DNA of 64,000 nt from Streptomyces sp. BK208 (GTDB lineage: Bacteria; Actinomycetota; Actinomycetes; Streptomycetales; Streptomycetaceae): contig NZ_SOAV01000009.1 in NCBI RefSeq assembly GCF_004364245.1, positions 62,001 through 126,000 on the forward strand. Direction: 5' to 3'. The position numbers and the translations under genes were made by a program. The notes under the pieces were generated by a model. It saw nothing but the letters and a program-made list of their open reading frames with translations. It did no database searches and was not told where the DNA came from. Below are positions 25,135 to 33,804 of the stretch, piece by piece; within the stretch, counting starts at the first letter, position 1; each line of letters begins with the position of its first letter.

Positions 25135-27375
25135 TCAGACCCCGCGGATGGCGAGGTTGTACTTCTCGAAGATCGCGTAGAGCGGCATGCGTTCCTGCGC
25201 GTGGGCCTCCGCCTCGGTGCCGAAGCCCTGGTACCGGCGCAGCACCTCGTAGATCTCGGTCTCGGTGTAGTCGAGCGCGGGGCGTCGGATCGGGGTCTCG
25301 GCGTGGTCGCCCGCCTTTCCGTCGGCGCCCCAGATGTGCATGTGCGGCACGGTGCTCAGGTTGAACACGTTGTCCTGGTTGACCTTCTGCCACATGGCCC
25401 AGCGGTCGTCGTCGTCGGTCGCGTCGAGGATGGTGCCTTCCAGCAGCCCCGCGCGGATCGAGTTGTTGCGCGCCAGGATGCAGGTGCGGCCGGAGATCTT
25501 GGCGATACCGGTGCTGCTGTCGACCAGTTGCTCGATCTTGGGCAGGTCCTTGGCCCAGTCGGGGATGATCCCGGTGTGGTAGAGCGTCACACCGGCGTCC
25601 TCGGTGAGGTCCTTGATGCTGTAGTGGCAGAACTCCCAGAACGCCGAGGTCTGGATGAGCGCCTTGCGCATCCGGTACCTGCGGGCCCCCGAGGTGATCG
25701 CCGCGTCGTGGCTGATGATCGTTTCGAGGCACTCCTGCAGGGTGTAGATGCGCTCCCCGCCGGGCTTGCCGATGCTCGCCATGTACGTCTGGATCTCCTG
25801 CAGCAGAGCGGGCAGGAGATCGATGTCGAAGCCGATGTCGAGCTTCTCGGAGGGAGCGGGGTAGAAGTCGCCCTGCCCGGTGTCGCGGCCCGAGGCGATG
25901 TTGTTGTCGATCTCGATCTGGCCGCTGCCGGAACCGACCGTCTTGGTGACGATCTGGTCGAAGGACCAGTTCTCGGGCATCGGATATCCGAGGTTGCCGG
26001 AGAAGCCGGACGACATGTCCGACACGAAGCTGGCATCCGCGTAACCTGCCGCGGATATCCGGGAACAGGCGTTGCGCGGGCCGTAGACCCCGATCTTGTA
26101 GGGACTGCCCAGCCGGTTCATCTCGTCCCTGACGCTCCGGAAATACGGCAGGATGTACGCGGTCACCTCTTCGTCCACCGCGTCGTAGTCGACGGCGAAG
26201 TAGATGCGCGTGCCGGGCTTGAACCCGTGTTCCTCCGCCTTGTACGAAGCCGTCATGCAGTCGGTGACGCCCTGCTCGACGCTGTAGTAGTCGACCGAGC
26301 GCGCCCACGTCTGGTAGATCGGGAAGCAGCGCAGCCCGTACTCCTTGATGGTCGCGAGCTCGCCCGGCTGGATCTCCTTCTCCGGGAGCGACGTGGTGGA
26401 CGGGTTGTAGAGGTAGCGCCCGACGTACTTGTAGCCGGCGGCCTTCAGTGCCTGGGCCCGAGCGGCGGTGATCTTCGTGACGCCGTCGCACGCCTCGCCC
26501 GCCCGGCTCTGGTCGCCGTAGGAGACGAGCAGGGCGGCCCAGGTCTCGAAATCTCCCTGGCCGTTCACGGCGAGCTTCATGAACGACTGGAACGTACTGA
26601 CGCTGGAGGCCAGCGAGGACGTGTACGAACTCGTGAAGGACACCGGGCGCTTGTTGAGGACCATCGCCCCGGTGAACAACTGCACCCAGACCCCGGAGGA
26701 GCCGGTGGACACCGTATGGCTCTTCAGGCCGGACTGCGTTCCGGGACCGAAGACCCCGTTCGCGACGCCGTCGGCCATGCCCAGTTCGTACTGAATGGCG
26801 AAGAGCATCGACTTGGCGACGTCACGGGAGTGATGGCCGTCGCAGGGAATGATGTAGAAGTCCTTGCGGAGCACGTACCGGCCGTTGAGCCACTGCTGGA
26901 TGGACCGGATGGTCTCCGACCCGTCGTTGACGGTGACGTAGGCGTCCATGTTCATCAGCCCCTTGACCACCTTCGGCCACAGGGAACTGCCGGGATAGGT
27001 GCCGCCGACGCCCATGTTCGCGTTCAGCTTCGCCACGGCCGCCTTGACGCGGTCGTTGTAGGTTCCGTCGATGTCACCGCCGTCGTAGCCCTTGCAGTAG
27101 AGCGCCGACTGGATGATCCGGCAGAAGTTCGCCGACGGGATGGTGGTCTCGTCGAGCTTGCCGTACTTCTCGGCGATGGTGGCGAGGGTGGTCGGACCGA
27201 AGTTGTCCGACAGCGACGGGATGCCCATCTCGTACTGCAGTGCCCGAGTCAGGGCATACATCACGGTCCAGCCGGTGCGACCGTTCTCCTCCAGTTTGGA
27301 AATGCCGAGGGTGGCGCCGTTCCCGTATGTGGTGTTGATGAATCTCTGGGCGCGGAGCACCATCTCATCAGCCAT
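25135..27375 (-). CDS. Large lysin-like protein with DUF1906 (glycoside-hydrolase-like) domain
   Basis: A 746-aa protein. The first ~290 residues look like repeated peptidoglycan-binding-type modules, with FINTTYGNG, SALYCKGYDGGDIDGTYNDRV and a GVFGPGTQ turn. Residues about 320-510 match the DUF1906/Rv2525c-like TIM-barrel fold: AAGYKYVGRYLYN, then IYFAVDYDA, KIGVYGPRN and the IEIDNN end. The last ~230 residues match nothing known to me. The start MADEMVLRAQRF follows GGAAGGG and has no Sec or Tat signal, which is odd for a wall-acting protein. Confidence 0.75.
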   Translation of the reverse strand: MADEMVLRAQRFINTTYGNGATLGISKLEENGRTGWTVMYALTRALQYEMGIPSLSDNFGPTTLATIAEKYGKLDETTIPSANFCRIIQSALYCKGYDGGDIDGTYNDRVKAAVAKLNANMGVGGTYPGSSLWPKVVKGLMNMDAYVTVNDGSETIRSIQQWLNGRYVLRKDFYIIPCDGHHSRDVAKSMLFAIQYELGMADGVANGVFGPGTQSGLKSHTVSTGSSGVWVQLFTGAMVLNKRPVSFTSSYTSSLASSVSTFQSFMKLAVNGQGDFETWAALLVSYGDQSRAGEACDGVTKITAARAQALKAAGYKYVGRYLYNPSTTSLPEKEIQPGELATIKEYGLRCFPIYQTWARSVDYYSVEQGVTDCMTASYKAEEHGFKPGTRIYFAVDYDAVDEEVTAYILPYFRSVRDEMNRLGSPYKIGVYGPRNACSRISAAGYADASFVSDMSSGFSGNLGYPMPENWSFDQIVTKTVGSGSGQIEIDNNIASGRDTGQGDFYPAPSEKLDIGFDIDLLPALLQEIQTYMASIGKPGGERIYTLQECLETIISHDAAITSGARRYRMRKALIQTSAFWEFCHYSIKDLTEDAGVTLYHTGIIPDWAKDLPKIEQLVDSSTGIAKISGRTCILARNNSIRAGLLEGTILDATDDDDRWAMWQKVNQDNVFNLSTVPHMHIWGADGKAGDHAETPIRRPALDYTETEIYEVLRRYQGFGTEAEAHAQERMPLYAIFEKYNLAIRGV

Positions 27376-27790
27376 GGGGTCCCTTCCTGCCGCCGGAATT
27401 CGAAGGCGGGGCGGAAGAGGTCGGCGCACACCGCGTCACCGTCGTCGCGGCATTCATGGGGTCGGGCATGCCCTGATTCCCCCCCGAGAACGACATTTCC
27501 CACCCCAGCAGTCCTCAGGACTGCTCTTGACCAGTAGGAACCTAGATCATCGGGGCGGCCACGAGAAGCACTCGGGCACCGCGGAAACACGAAGGCCGAA
27601 TCTCGCCGTGAACAGACCGACGCAAAGGTCCCAGGGAAAGAGAACTGCGCCGCAAGCGGTTTCTTCCACGCTTTCCAAGCCCGCGTCACGGAAGGGTCGA
27701 AATCCGGCTTTCGGCTGTTCTGCCACCGACCCGGGGAACGCCGGACGGCCGGGATGCGAACGCCTCCCGGCCGTCGGTCGTCGTACGTAC
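27376..27790. promoter_or_regulatory. Upstream region of the lysin operon with a 9-bp inverted repeat
   Basis: 415 bp with no credible gene. AGCAGTCCT and AGGACTGCT (27507-27525) form an inverted repeat around a single C, 132 bp before the lysin-like start, and may be an operator or a small hairpin. The right part holds the terminator of the YqeY gene. Confidence 0.4.
27744..27775 (-). terminator. Terminator after the YqeY-like gene
   Basis: GACGGCCGGGA at 27744-27754 pairs perfectly with TCCCGGCCGTC at 27765-27775, 15 bp beyond the stop codon of the leftward gene. Confidence 0.8.
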
Positions 27791-28255
27791 TCAGCCCGCC
27801 AGGAGCTTCTTGACCGCGGCCGCGACCCGGCCGCCCTCGGCCTGCCCGGCCACCTTCGGGTTCACGATCTTCATCACGGCGCCCATGGCCCGCGGCCCCT
27901 CGGCACCGCCCGCCTTCGCCTCCTCGACCGCCTGCGCGACGATCGCGTTCAGCTCGTCGTCGGAGAGCTGCTTCGGCAGGTACGCGGCGAGCACCTCGCC
28001 CTCCGCCTTCTCCCGCTCGGCGCTCTCGGCGCGGCCGCCCTGGGCGAAGGCCTCGGCGGCCTCACGGCGCTTCTTCGCCTCGCGGGTGATCACCTTCTGC
28101 ACCTCGTCGTCGGAGAGCTCCCGCTTCTCCTTACCCGCGACCTCCTCCTTGGTGATCGCGGCGAGCGTCAGCCGGAGCGTCGAGGAGCGGAGCTCGTCGC
28201 GCTCCTTGATCGCGGAGTTGAGGTCGTCGTGCAGCTTCGACTTGAGCGTGGTCAT
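27791..28255 (-). CDS. GatB/YqeY-domain protein
   Basis: A 154-aa cytoplasmic protein matching the YqeY family along its whole length: N-terminal MTTLKSKLHDDLNSAIKERD, central EVQKVITREAKKRREAAEAF, and the C-terminal KPKQLSDDEL-type and MGAVMKIVNPKVAG segments shared with the tail of GatB. A role in tRNA or amidotransferase metabolism is suspected but unproven. It is divergent from the metallophosphoesterase gene, with 119 bp between them. Confidence 0.9.
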   Translation of the reverse strand: MTTLKSKLHDDLNSAIKERDELRSSTLRLTLAAITKEEVAGKEKRELSDDEVQKVITREAKKRREAAEAFAQGGRAESAEREKAEGEVLAAYLPKQLSDDELNAIVAQAVEEAKAGGAEGPRAMGAVMKIVNPKVAGQAEGGRVAAAVKKLLAG

Positions 28256-28374
28256 GGACCTGATTGTCGCAGGTGCGCGAGGACCGGCGCCCGCCGATTT
28301 ACGCGCCCCGGGCGCGTCCGGGGGCGGGCCGCCTCGCATCTCCGCCTCGCCACCGCTTCTGACACGATGGAGGT

Positions 28375-29304
28375 ATGCGCGCGCGATACGGAGTACCCCT
28401 GGGAATCACGGCGGTTGGTGCCGCCGGTCTGATCTACGCGACCGGGATCGAGCCCCGCTCCTTCCGCCTGCGACGGGTGACGGTCCCCGTCCTGCCGTCC
28501 GGGATGCGTCCCCTGCGCGTGCTCCAGGTCTCCGACATCCACATGGTCGGCGGACAGCGGGCGAAGCAGCGCTGGCTGCGCTCGCTGGCCGGGCTGCGCC
28601 CCGACTTCGTGCTCAACACCGGCGACAACCTCTCCGACCCGGAGGGCGTCCCCGAGGTCCTGGACGCCCTGGGCCCCCTGATGGAGTTCCCGGGCGCCTA
28701 CGTCTTCGGCTCCAACGACTACTACGGGCCCCGGCCGCGCAACCCCGCCCGGTACCTGCTCGAAAAGGTGCAGGGCCGCCACGGTCTCAACGGCAACCCG
28801 CCGGTCGTCGGAGCCGTCCACAACCCGTGGGAGGAACTGCGCGACGGTTTCGACGCCGCGGGCTGGCAGGACCTCACGAACACCCGGGGCCTGCTCAAGA
28901 TCGAGGGGGTCTCGGTCGAGCTGACGGGACTGGACGACCCGCACATCAAGCGGGACCGGTACCCGGAGGTGGCGGGCGGCCCGTCGAGCGCGGCGGACTT
29001 CTCGATGGGCGTGGTCCACGCCCCGTACCTGCGCGTCCTGGACGCCTACGCGGCGGACGGCTACCCCCTGATCGTGGCCGGCCACACCCACGGCGGCCAG
29101 TTGTGCATCCCCTTCTACGGCGCCCTGGTCACCAACTGCGACCTGGACACCGGCCGTGTGAAGGGCCTGTCCACCCACACCGCCGAGGGCCGCACGTCCT
29201 ACCTGCACGTCTCGGCCGGCTGCGGCGCCAACCGCTACACCCCGTTCCGCTTCGCCTGCCCCCCGGAGGCGACCTTGCTGACGCTGGTGGGGCGGGAGCG
29301 CTGA
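28375..29304 (+). CDS. Membrane-anchored metallophosphoesterase
   Basis: A 309-aa calcineurin-like phosphoesterase with one N-terminal hydrophobic segment. Metal ligands are in DIHMVG, GDNLSD, GSNDYYG and GHTHGGQ, the YkuE/Rv3683-type signature. It is the last gene of the block conserved with mycobacteria, where Rv3683 directly follows ponA2. The ATG is only 1 base after GGAGG, so translation may start on a leaderless or weakly initiated transcript. Confidence 0.88.
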   Translation: MRARYGVPLGITAVGAAGLIYATGIEPRSFRLRRVTVPVLPSGMRPLRVLQVSDIHMVGGQRAKQRWLRSLAGLRPDFVLNTGDNLSDPEGVPEVLDALGPLMEFPGAYVFGSNDYYGPRPRNPARYLLEKVQGRHGLNGNPPVVGAVHNPWEELRDGFDAAGWQDLTNTRGLLKIEGVSVELTGLDDPHIKRDRYPEVAGGPSSAADFSMGVVHAPYLRVLDAYAADGYPLIVAGHTHGGQLCIPFYGALVTNCDLDTGRVKGLSTHTAEGRTSYLHVSAGCGANRYTPFRFACPPEATLLTLVGRER

Positions 29305-29718
29305 GCGGTCCCCGGGGGGCAGGGCGTGACCGGCTGAGCCGCCCCGGGGGCGCTGCATCACGTCCGGCTGAGCCGCCCCGGGGGCGCTGGATCCCGTCCG
29401 GCTGAGCCGCCCCGGGGGGCGGGCCGACCGGCTGAGCGGTCTCCGGGGACCGGGAGATCGCCCTCTGAGCTGCCCCGGGGGCGGAGGATCGACCGACTGA
29501 GCCGCCCCAGGGGTCGGGGATCGACCGGCTGACCGTCCCCGGGGGACGCGGGATCGTCCGACTGGCCGGTCCCATCGGCGGCCGGGTCGTCCGTGGTCAT
29601 CGTCCGGCGGCCGGGTCGTTCGTGGTCATCGTCCGGCGGCCGGGTCGTCCGTGGCTTGCGTTAACCCACTCGGCCCACCCACATAGCCCGCTATGTCCGG
29701 TCTGTCTACGTTGAGGCC
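29305..29718. repeat. Degenerate GC-rich repeats and a three-copy 29-bp repeat
   Basis: From about 29320 to 29560 there are seven or so degenerate ~40-bp units, each containing CTGAGC plus a CCCCGGGGG palindrome able to fold. They are followed by exact-to-near-exact copies of a 29-bp unit (GGCGGCCGGGTCGTCCGTGG plus nine bases) at 29577-29605 and 29606-29634 and a partial copy at 29635-29658. Minus-strand frames here encode only repetitive peptide and are not called. Confidence 0.8.
29681..29696. promoter_or_regulatory. Operator-like palindrome before the Pr6Pr membrane protein
   Basis: ACATAGC and GCTATGT arms around CC, lying 10 bp before TACGTT (29707-29712), a -10 box placed 6 bases before the ATG of the following gene. 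The position over the -35 region suits a repressor site. Confidence 0.5.
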
Positions 29719-30471
29719 ATGACAGCCCCGATACCCAGGGACATCCCGGACCTCCCCCCGATCCCGGGCCACGTGGTCCTGCCGCCCACCGTCGTGCCGG
29801 CCCGGGCCGTGCTGATCCCGGCCCGCCGTCGCCCTGTCGCCGTCTTCCGCGTCGCGATCGCCCTGCTGGCCCTGACCGGCGTGACGATCGAGCTGCTCAC
29901 CGGCGGCGACCCCGTCACGGCGGTCCTGAGCACCTTCACGGTCCAGAGCGGCATCCTGCTGGCGCTGGTCATGCTCGTCTCCGCCCGGTGCGCCTGGTCC
30001 GGCCAACACCCCCTGCCGGGTGCCCTCACGGGCGCGGCCCTCTTCTACGTCGCCGCCGCGGGCCTGGTCCAGCACGCACTCCCGGCCGGCGCGTCGCCCC
30101 TGTTCGCGACGTCGGGCGGGGCCGGCCCGGCCTGGCAGACCGTCGCGACCCACCTCCTCCACACGGCGGTACCGGTCGCCGCGGCCCTGGACTGGCTCCT
30201 CTTCACCGCCCCCGGCCGCCTGCACCTGCGCCACGCCCCCGCGTGGCTCCTGTACCCCCTGGCCTACCTGGCCTTCTCCCTGGCCCGCGGCGAGCTGCTC
30301 CGCCCCGGCTCCCAGGACCGCTACCTCTACCCCTTCCTCGACGTCGCCCGGCACGGCTACAAGGCCGTCCTCGGCAACGCCCTCCTCGTCGGCCTCGCCC
30401 TCTACGCCCTGGCCGTACTCCTGGTGGCCCTGGACCATCTCCGCCCGAGCCCGCTCCGTCGCCCCCGGTAA
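29719..30471 (+). CDS. Pr6Pr-family membrane protein
   Basis: A 250-aa protein with six hydrophobic segments and conserved polar positions typical of the Pr6Pr/FAR-17a/AIG1-like group: the RVAIALLALTG first helix, the HTAVPVAAALDWLLF segment and YPLAYLAFSLARGE. Function is unknown. There is no ribosome site and TACGTT lies 6 bases before the ATG, so translation is probably leaderless. It is the last native gene before the tRNA and the island. Confidence 0.8.
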   Translation: MTAPIPRDIPDLPPIPGHVVLPPTVVPARAVLIPARRRPVAVFRVAIALLALTGVTIELLTGGDPVTAVLSTFTVQSGILLALVMLVSARCAWSGQHPLPGALTGAALFYVAAAGLVQHALPAGASPLFATSGGAGPAWQTVATHLLHTAVPVAAALDWLLFTAPGRLHLRHAPAWLLYPLAYLAFSLARGELLRPGSQDRYLYPFLDVARHGYKAVLGNALLVGLALYALAVLLVALDHLRPSPLRRPR

Positions 30472-30538
30472 ACGCGATTTCGTCTCCGGCCACCGGTGGG
30501 CTAAAGTAAACGACGTCGCCGCGACGAGCAGCGACGAT

Positions 30539-30615
<77 letters not shown>

Positions 30616-30623
30616 TGAAACAC

Positions 30624-30663
30624 CAGGTGAGGCACCTACTCTTAGGAGTAAGTGCCTCACCTG
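30624..30663 (+). terminator. tRNA-Pro terminator on the island side
   Basis: CAGGTGAGGCAC pairs with GTGCCTCACCTG, with an inner ACTC/GAGT stem, followed by TTTTG. It lies 12 bases after the tRNA. Confidence 0.88.
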
Positions 30664-30782
30664 TTTTGCATGCGGGTCCATCTGGGCGACTGCCGCCCCG
30701 AAGCGCGCCAAAAGATGCCGTCCATGACCACAGCGCCGGCCTGGATCACGGGGCGGATCTGCTTCCGGGAGACCTCCTCGGG
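30657..30782 (-). pseudogene. Possible integrase C-terminal remnant next to attL
   Basis: A short minus-strand frame, cut off upstream by a stop, reads PEEVSRKQIRPVIQAGAVVM followed by DGIF and ends inside the terminator hairpin. The pattern resembles, from memory, the last residues of actinobacterial tyrosine integrases, whose genes commonly end right at the attachment site. Nothing further upstream in any frame restores the catalytic domain, so if real it is a decayed fragment. Confidence 0.3.
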
Positions 30783-30882
30783 TCACACAGCGCCGACGGG
30801 GCACGCTCGGATGGGCATGGTCTGAAACGCTGGTGACCCGCGTAGGACGACCTCTGGCTGCCCCGCTGCTACGGTCGCTTGT

Positions 30883-31740
30883 ATGTCGCTCCCGGTCTCC
30901 ACGAGCCAGGCTGTTGACCTACGCGTACAGCCGGTTGACGAGGTCCTGGACCGCGTCGCGCGGTCTCTTCAGGTGCGTTTCCTCCCGGACACGGTGGTTC
31001 GCAAGCGCCGGTCCGTGGGCGCCCGGACAGACCGTGAAACTTGGGTTCGCATCGAACGACGCCTGCTCGACAAGATCACCGATCAAGGATGGAACGGCGC
31101 CGAGTGTGCCGCCCGCCTGGATGGCGTCTCCCAGCCGACATGGCGGGGATGCGTGGTCTGGCGGGACACGAACGCCACGGTGATGTGGCGGGCTGACGAG
31201 ACCGACCTCCTGCCGGCCCGTCCCGTCGGTAACGCCGTTTTGAGTGAGGACCCCGAGATCCCGAACGAGTGGTGGGCTGGATTGAACGCCTCCCTGGGCG
31301 CGCTGGCAGCGCACCGAACCGGGCGGGTCGCTACACCGGATACCGACACCATCACCCAGGCGTCGGTCACCGAGTCCATTCGGGCCGTCTTTTCCGGTGA
31401 CTTCGAGACGACTGTCCAGCGTTGGGTGCCGGCCCACGCAGACCTGAACTGGGCCAACGTAACGGCGCCGGTGTTCAGTCTCTTTGACTGGGAGGACTGG
31501 GGCAACGCCCCGCAGGGGCTGGACTCCGCCTCTCTATGGGGGAGTTCACTAGCCGTCCCTTCTCTGGCCGACCGTGTACGGCAGGAGCGTCGACAGGACT
31601 TCGAAAGTCGGGACGGCAAGCTGATGACGCTGTTCGTCTGCTCGAAGATCCTCGGACCGTATGCGCACCCGGAGGATCCTCGGTTGGAGCCCGCGCGGCG
31701 CATGGCCGAGCACGTCATCGACGAGCTTCAGACAGGGTGA
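30883..31740 (+). CDS. APH-fold phosphotransferase-like protein
   Basis: A 285-aa protein of the aminoglycoside-phosphotransferase/choline-kinase fold. The catalytic loop HADLNWAN has His185, Asp187 and Asn192, and the metal-binding Asp202 is in DWEDWG. The N-terminal nucleotide loop is not obvious. TACGGT ends 7 bases before the ATG and there is no ribosome site, so it is likely leaderless. It converges on the aldo-keto reductase gene with a 13-bp overlap. Kinases of this fold also act in some lanthipeptide pathways, so a peptide-modifying role is possible. Confidence 0.7.
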   Translation: MSLPVSTSQAVDLRVQPVDEVLDRVARSLQVRFLPDTVVRKRRSVGARTDRETWVRIERRLLDKITDQGWNGAECAARLDGVSQPTWRGCVVWRDTNATVMWRADETDLLPARPVGNAVLSEDPEIPNEWWAGLNASLGALAAHRTGRVATPDTDTITQASVTESIRAVFSGDFETTVQRWVPAHADLNWANVTAPVFSLFDWEDWGNAPQGLDSASLWGSSLAVPSLADRVRQERRQDFESRDGKLMTLFVCSKILGPYAHPEDPRLEPARRMAEHVIDELQTG

Positions 31741-32585
31741 TCACGTGTGCGGACGCGGAGGAGTCTGCGGTACTCCTGGACGGTCCGCTCCTCCACCTGG
31801 CCTGCCAAGGCTCCTAGGAGTTCCCGCAGGTGAGCCGGTTCGTCGGTGCCCACAGCGATGGAGGCGACTCGCGGTAGGTGGTAGGCGGTTCTGAACGCCG
31901 CCTGGACGGGGGAGAACCAGCCGACGTCCTGAAGGAAGAGGCGCGGGTCGACCTTGTCCCACACAGGGGCACTCGTGCTGCCCCCGAAGGCGCTCATGCC
32001 CCAAACCTCACCGCGATTGAGGTCCCACGCGTCGACGAGGGTGTCCGATGCGTCCAGCGTTTTCGCACCGACCAGCAAGCCGGCGCGGACCATGAGAACC
32101 GACGGCCTCGGCACGGTCACGTCGACCAGACTCAGCAGCGGGGACGGATCCCACGACGCGACGCCCCATGCAGCGCACAGCCCCTTCTCTGTGGCGTCCT
32201 CCAAGGCGGTACACGCCGCGGCGAGCGCCTCCTTGTGGTGCGGGCCGGTTTCCCGGAGCGATTGTTCCGGGTTGTGCAGGAACACCAGATCCGGCTCCCG
32301 ACCGAGGTCCTTGGCCACGTCTTCCACGGCCGAGGTCAGCCGTAGGGGATCCAGTGAGTGCTCCGCCCCACCGGGCCCTGGGAAGTAACCGACCTTCGTG
32401 GAGACCGTGAACTTCGGCAGCAGGTCATCGGCGATCCCGGCCAGGATCCGGTGCGAGCGGAAGCCGAAGTAGTTGGTGCTGGTGTCGAGCGCGGTGACGC
32501 CAAGATCCAGCGCTCCGGTCAGAAGCCGGCGCTCGTGACGAGACCGGTGTAGCCCGAGGACAACTCGGGGGTCAGGACCGCGCAC
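31728..32585 (-). CDS. Aldo/keto reductase
   Basis: A 285-aa NADPH-dependent oxidoreductase-like TIM barrel. The tetrad is visible as Asp and Tyr in DTSTNYFGFRSH, Lys in STKVGYF and His in VFLHNPEQ. It is slightly short for the family. The GTG at 32585 lies within the end of the upstream oxygenase gene (67-bp overlap) and is preceded by GGAGGAG, so translation is coupled. In context it may reduce a carbonyl on a modified peptide, but a small-molecule substrate is equally possible. Confidence 0.82.
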   Translation of the reverse strand: MRGPDPRVVLGLHRSRHERRLLTGALDLGVTALDTSTNYFGFRSHRILAGIADDLLPKFTVSTKVGYFPGPGGAEHSLDPLRLTSAVEDVAKDLGREPDLVFLHNPEQSLRETGPHHKEALAAACTALEDATEKGLCAAWGVASWDPSPLLSLVDVTVPRPSVLMVRAGLLVGAKTLDASDTLVDAWDLNRGEVWGMSAFGGSTSAPVWDKVDPRLFLQDVGWFSPVQAAFRTAYHLPRVASIAVGTDEPAHLRELLGALAGQVEERTVQEYRRLLRVRTRDHPV

Positions 32586-33715
32586 AGCTCCTCCTCCACC
32601 AGGATCCCGGCGACTTCTGCCGCGTCGGCCCCGACTACGGCCACGGCGTGTTCCAGCACGACCGGCCTACCGCTCAAGAGCAGACGCAGCGCCGGCAAAG
32701 CCTTGGCCGCGAGGGTCAGCTTCTTCCCTGCGGCCAAGACGTCGACGGTCTCCCCGCTCTCCCGGATCCGCGGAGGGAAGTGGGTGGTGCACACCACGGC
32801 GTCGAGCGGCCCGAGTATGTCGAGAAACGGCACGTGCCGAGGCAGTGTCGTCTCCTGTTCGTACGCGATCAAGTAGTCGGCCGGGGAGCGCGCGTCGAGC
32901 AGTGTCGCCGCGGCCTCGGTCAGAGACGCGCCGTCGGGACCTCGCCAGCGGTCGAGATCGTGCCTGAAGATCTCGCGCTCGCGGCACCAATCGGCAAGCC
33001 AGGCGAGCCAATTGGCGCCGGTGCGTTTCGTAATGCCGAAGGTGACGTGGAGGCTCTTCCCCGAGCCGCTGCCGGTCCGGGTCGCCTGGTGCCAGTGGCC
33101 TCGGGGGATGTGCATGACGTCGCCCGTCCTCATCACGCCGGACCAGATGATCTCGTCATTCGGGGTGTTGTTGGGGTCGGAGTCCCGGTACATGGGGACC
33201 TTGCGGGAGGCGGCTCGCACTTCCCATTCCTTTTCGCCTGCGAGCTGCACGATCACGACGTCGTGGTCGTCCCAGTGCAGGGGAAATCCGGCGGCGTCGT
33301 TCGTCGTCAGGTACGCGTTGACCTGAACACGCTCCTGGGACCACCACTGCAGCGCTCGGCACGCGACCTCCATCGTCGGGTCGAAGACGTTGGCCTGGTC
33401 GAGGATGAGCGTCGCGCCGTCTCGCAGGAGGTTCCCGAGGCTGCGCATGTTGACCATGGGGATGCTCTGGCCTCGGGGGCTGACGCTGTCGGTGTAGTAG
33501 ACGGCGGGGTGCACCTCCACGCCGTTCTGGAAACACCGGAACTGGGGGCGGTTCAGGCTTCTGCGCATGGCGATGTCGAGCAGCCGGTTGGGGGTCAGGA
33601 GGCGGGAGAGCAGTGCGGAGTCGTCCAGCTCGCCCCGCGCGAAGCCCTTGCCCAGCTCCGCGGCCCCACCCCACCCGAGTGCCGTCTCGATCGCTTCGAT
33701 CAACCGATGTTCCAT
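32519..33715 (-). CDS. JmjC/cupin Fe(II) 2-oxoglutarate-type oxygenase
   Basis: A 398-aa protein. The double-stranded beta-helix shows the iron motif His147-x-Asp149 (PLHWDDHDVV) and the distal histidine in IPRGHWHQA (His207 or His209), as in bacterial ribosomal oxygenases of the YcfD/ROX type. A C-terminal ~150-residue helical domain follows. The ATG at 33715 has GGAGG 7 bases upstream. It starts 89 bp after a 55-codon gene and is coupled to the aldo-keto reductase, so it may hydroxylate that peptide. Confidence 0.78.
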   Translation of the reverse strand: MEHRLIEAIETALGWGGAAELGKGFARGELDDSALLSRLLTPNRLLDIAMRRSLNRPQFRCFQNGVEVHPAVYYTDSVSPRGQSIPMVNMRSLGNLLRDGATLILDQANVFDPTMEVACRALQWWSQERVQVNAYLTTNDAAGFPLHWDDHDVVIVQLAGEKEWEVRAASRKVPMYRDSDPNNTPNDEIIWSGVMRTGDVMHIPRGHWHQATRTGSGSGKSLHVTFGITKRTGANWLAWLADWCREREIFRHDLDRWRGPDGASLTEAAATLLDARSPADYLIAYEQETTLPRHVPFLDILGPLDAVVCTTHFPPRIRESGETVDVLAAGKKLTLAAKALPALRLLLSGRPVVLEHAVAVVGADAAEVAGILVEEELCAVLTPELSSGYTGLVTSAGF

Positions 33716-33804
33716 CGCTGTGCCTCCAACGGTGTGGTCACCTGATGCGGACACGGCTGGGGCCGGCACGGCCATCCGTGACGGCCCCAGCCGCTCGTGC
33801 GTAC

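Noticed and set aside
25201..27537. Long plus-strand open frame (778 codons) opposite the lysin-like gene
   Set aside because: The opposite frame has recognisable domains and a ribosome site; this frame has neither.
29358..29600. Minus-strand 80-aa frame with repeated GRLSR
   Set aside because: Produced by the noncoding GC-rich repeats; no start signal and no family.
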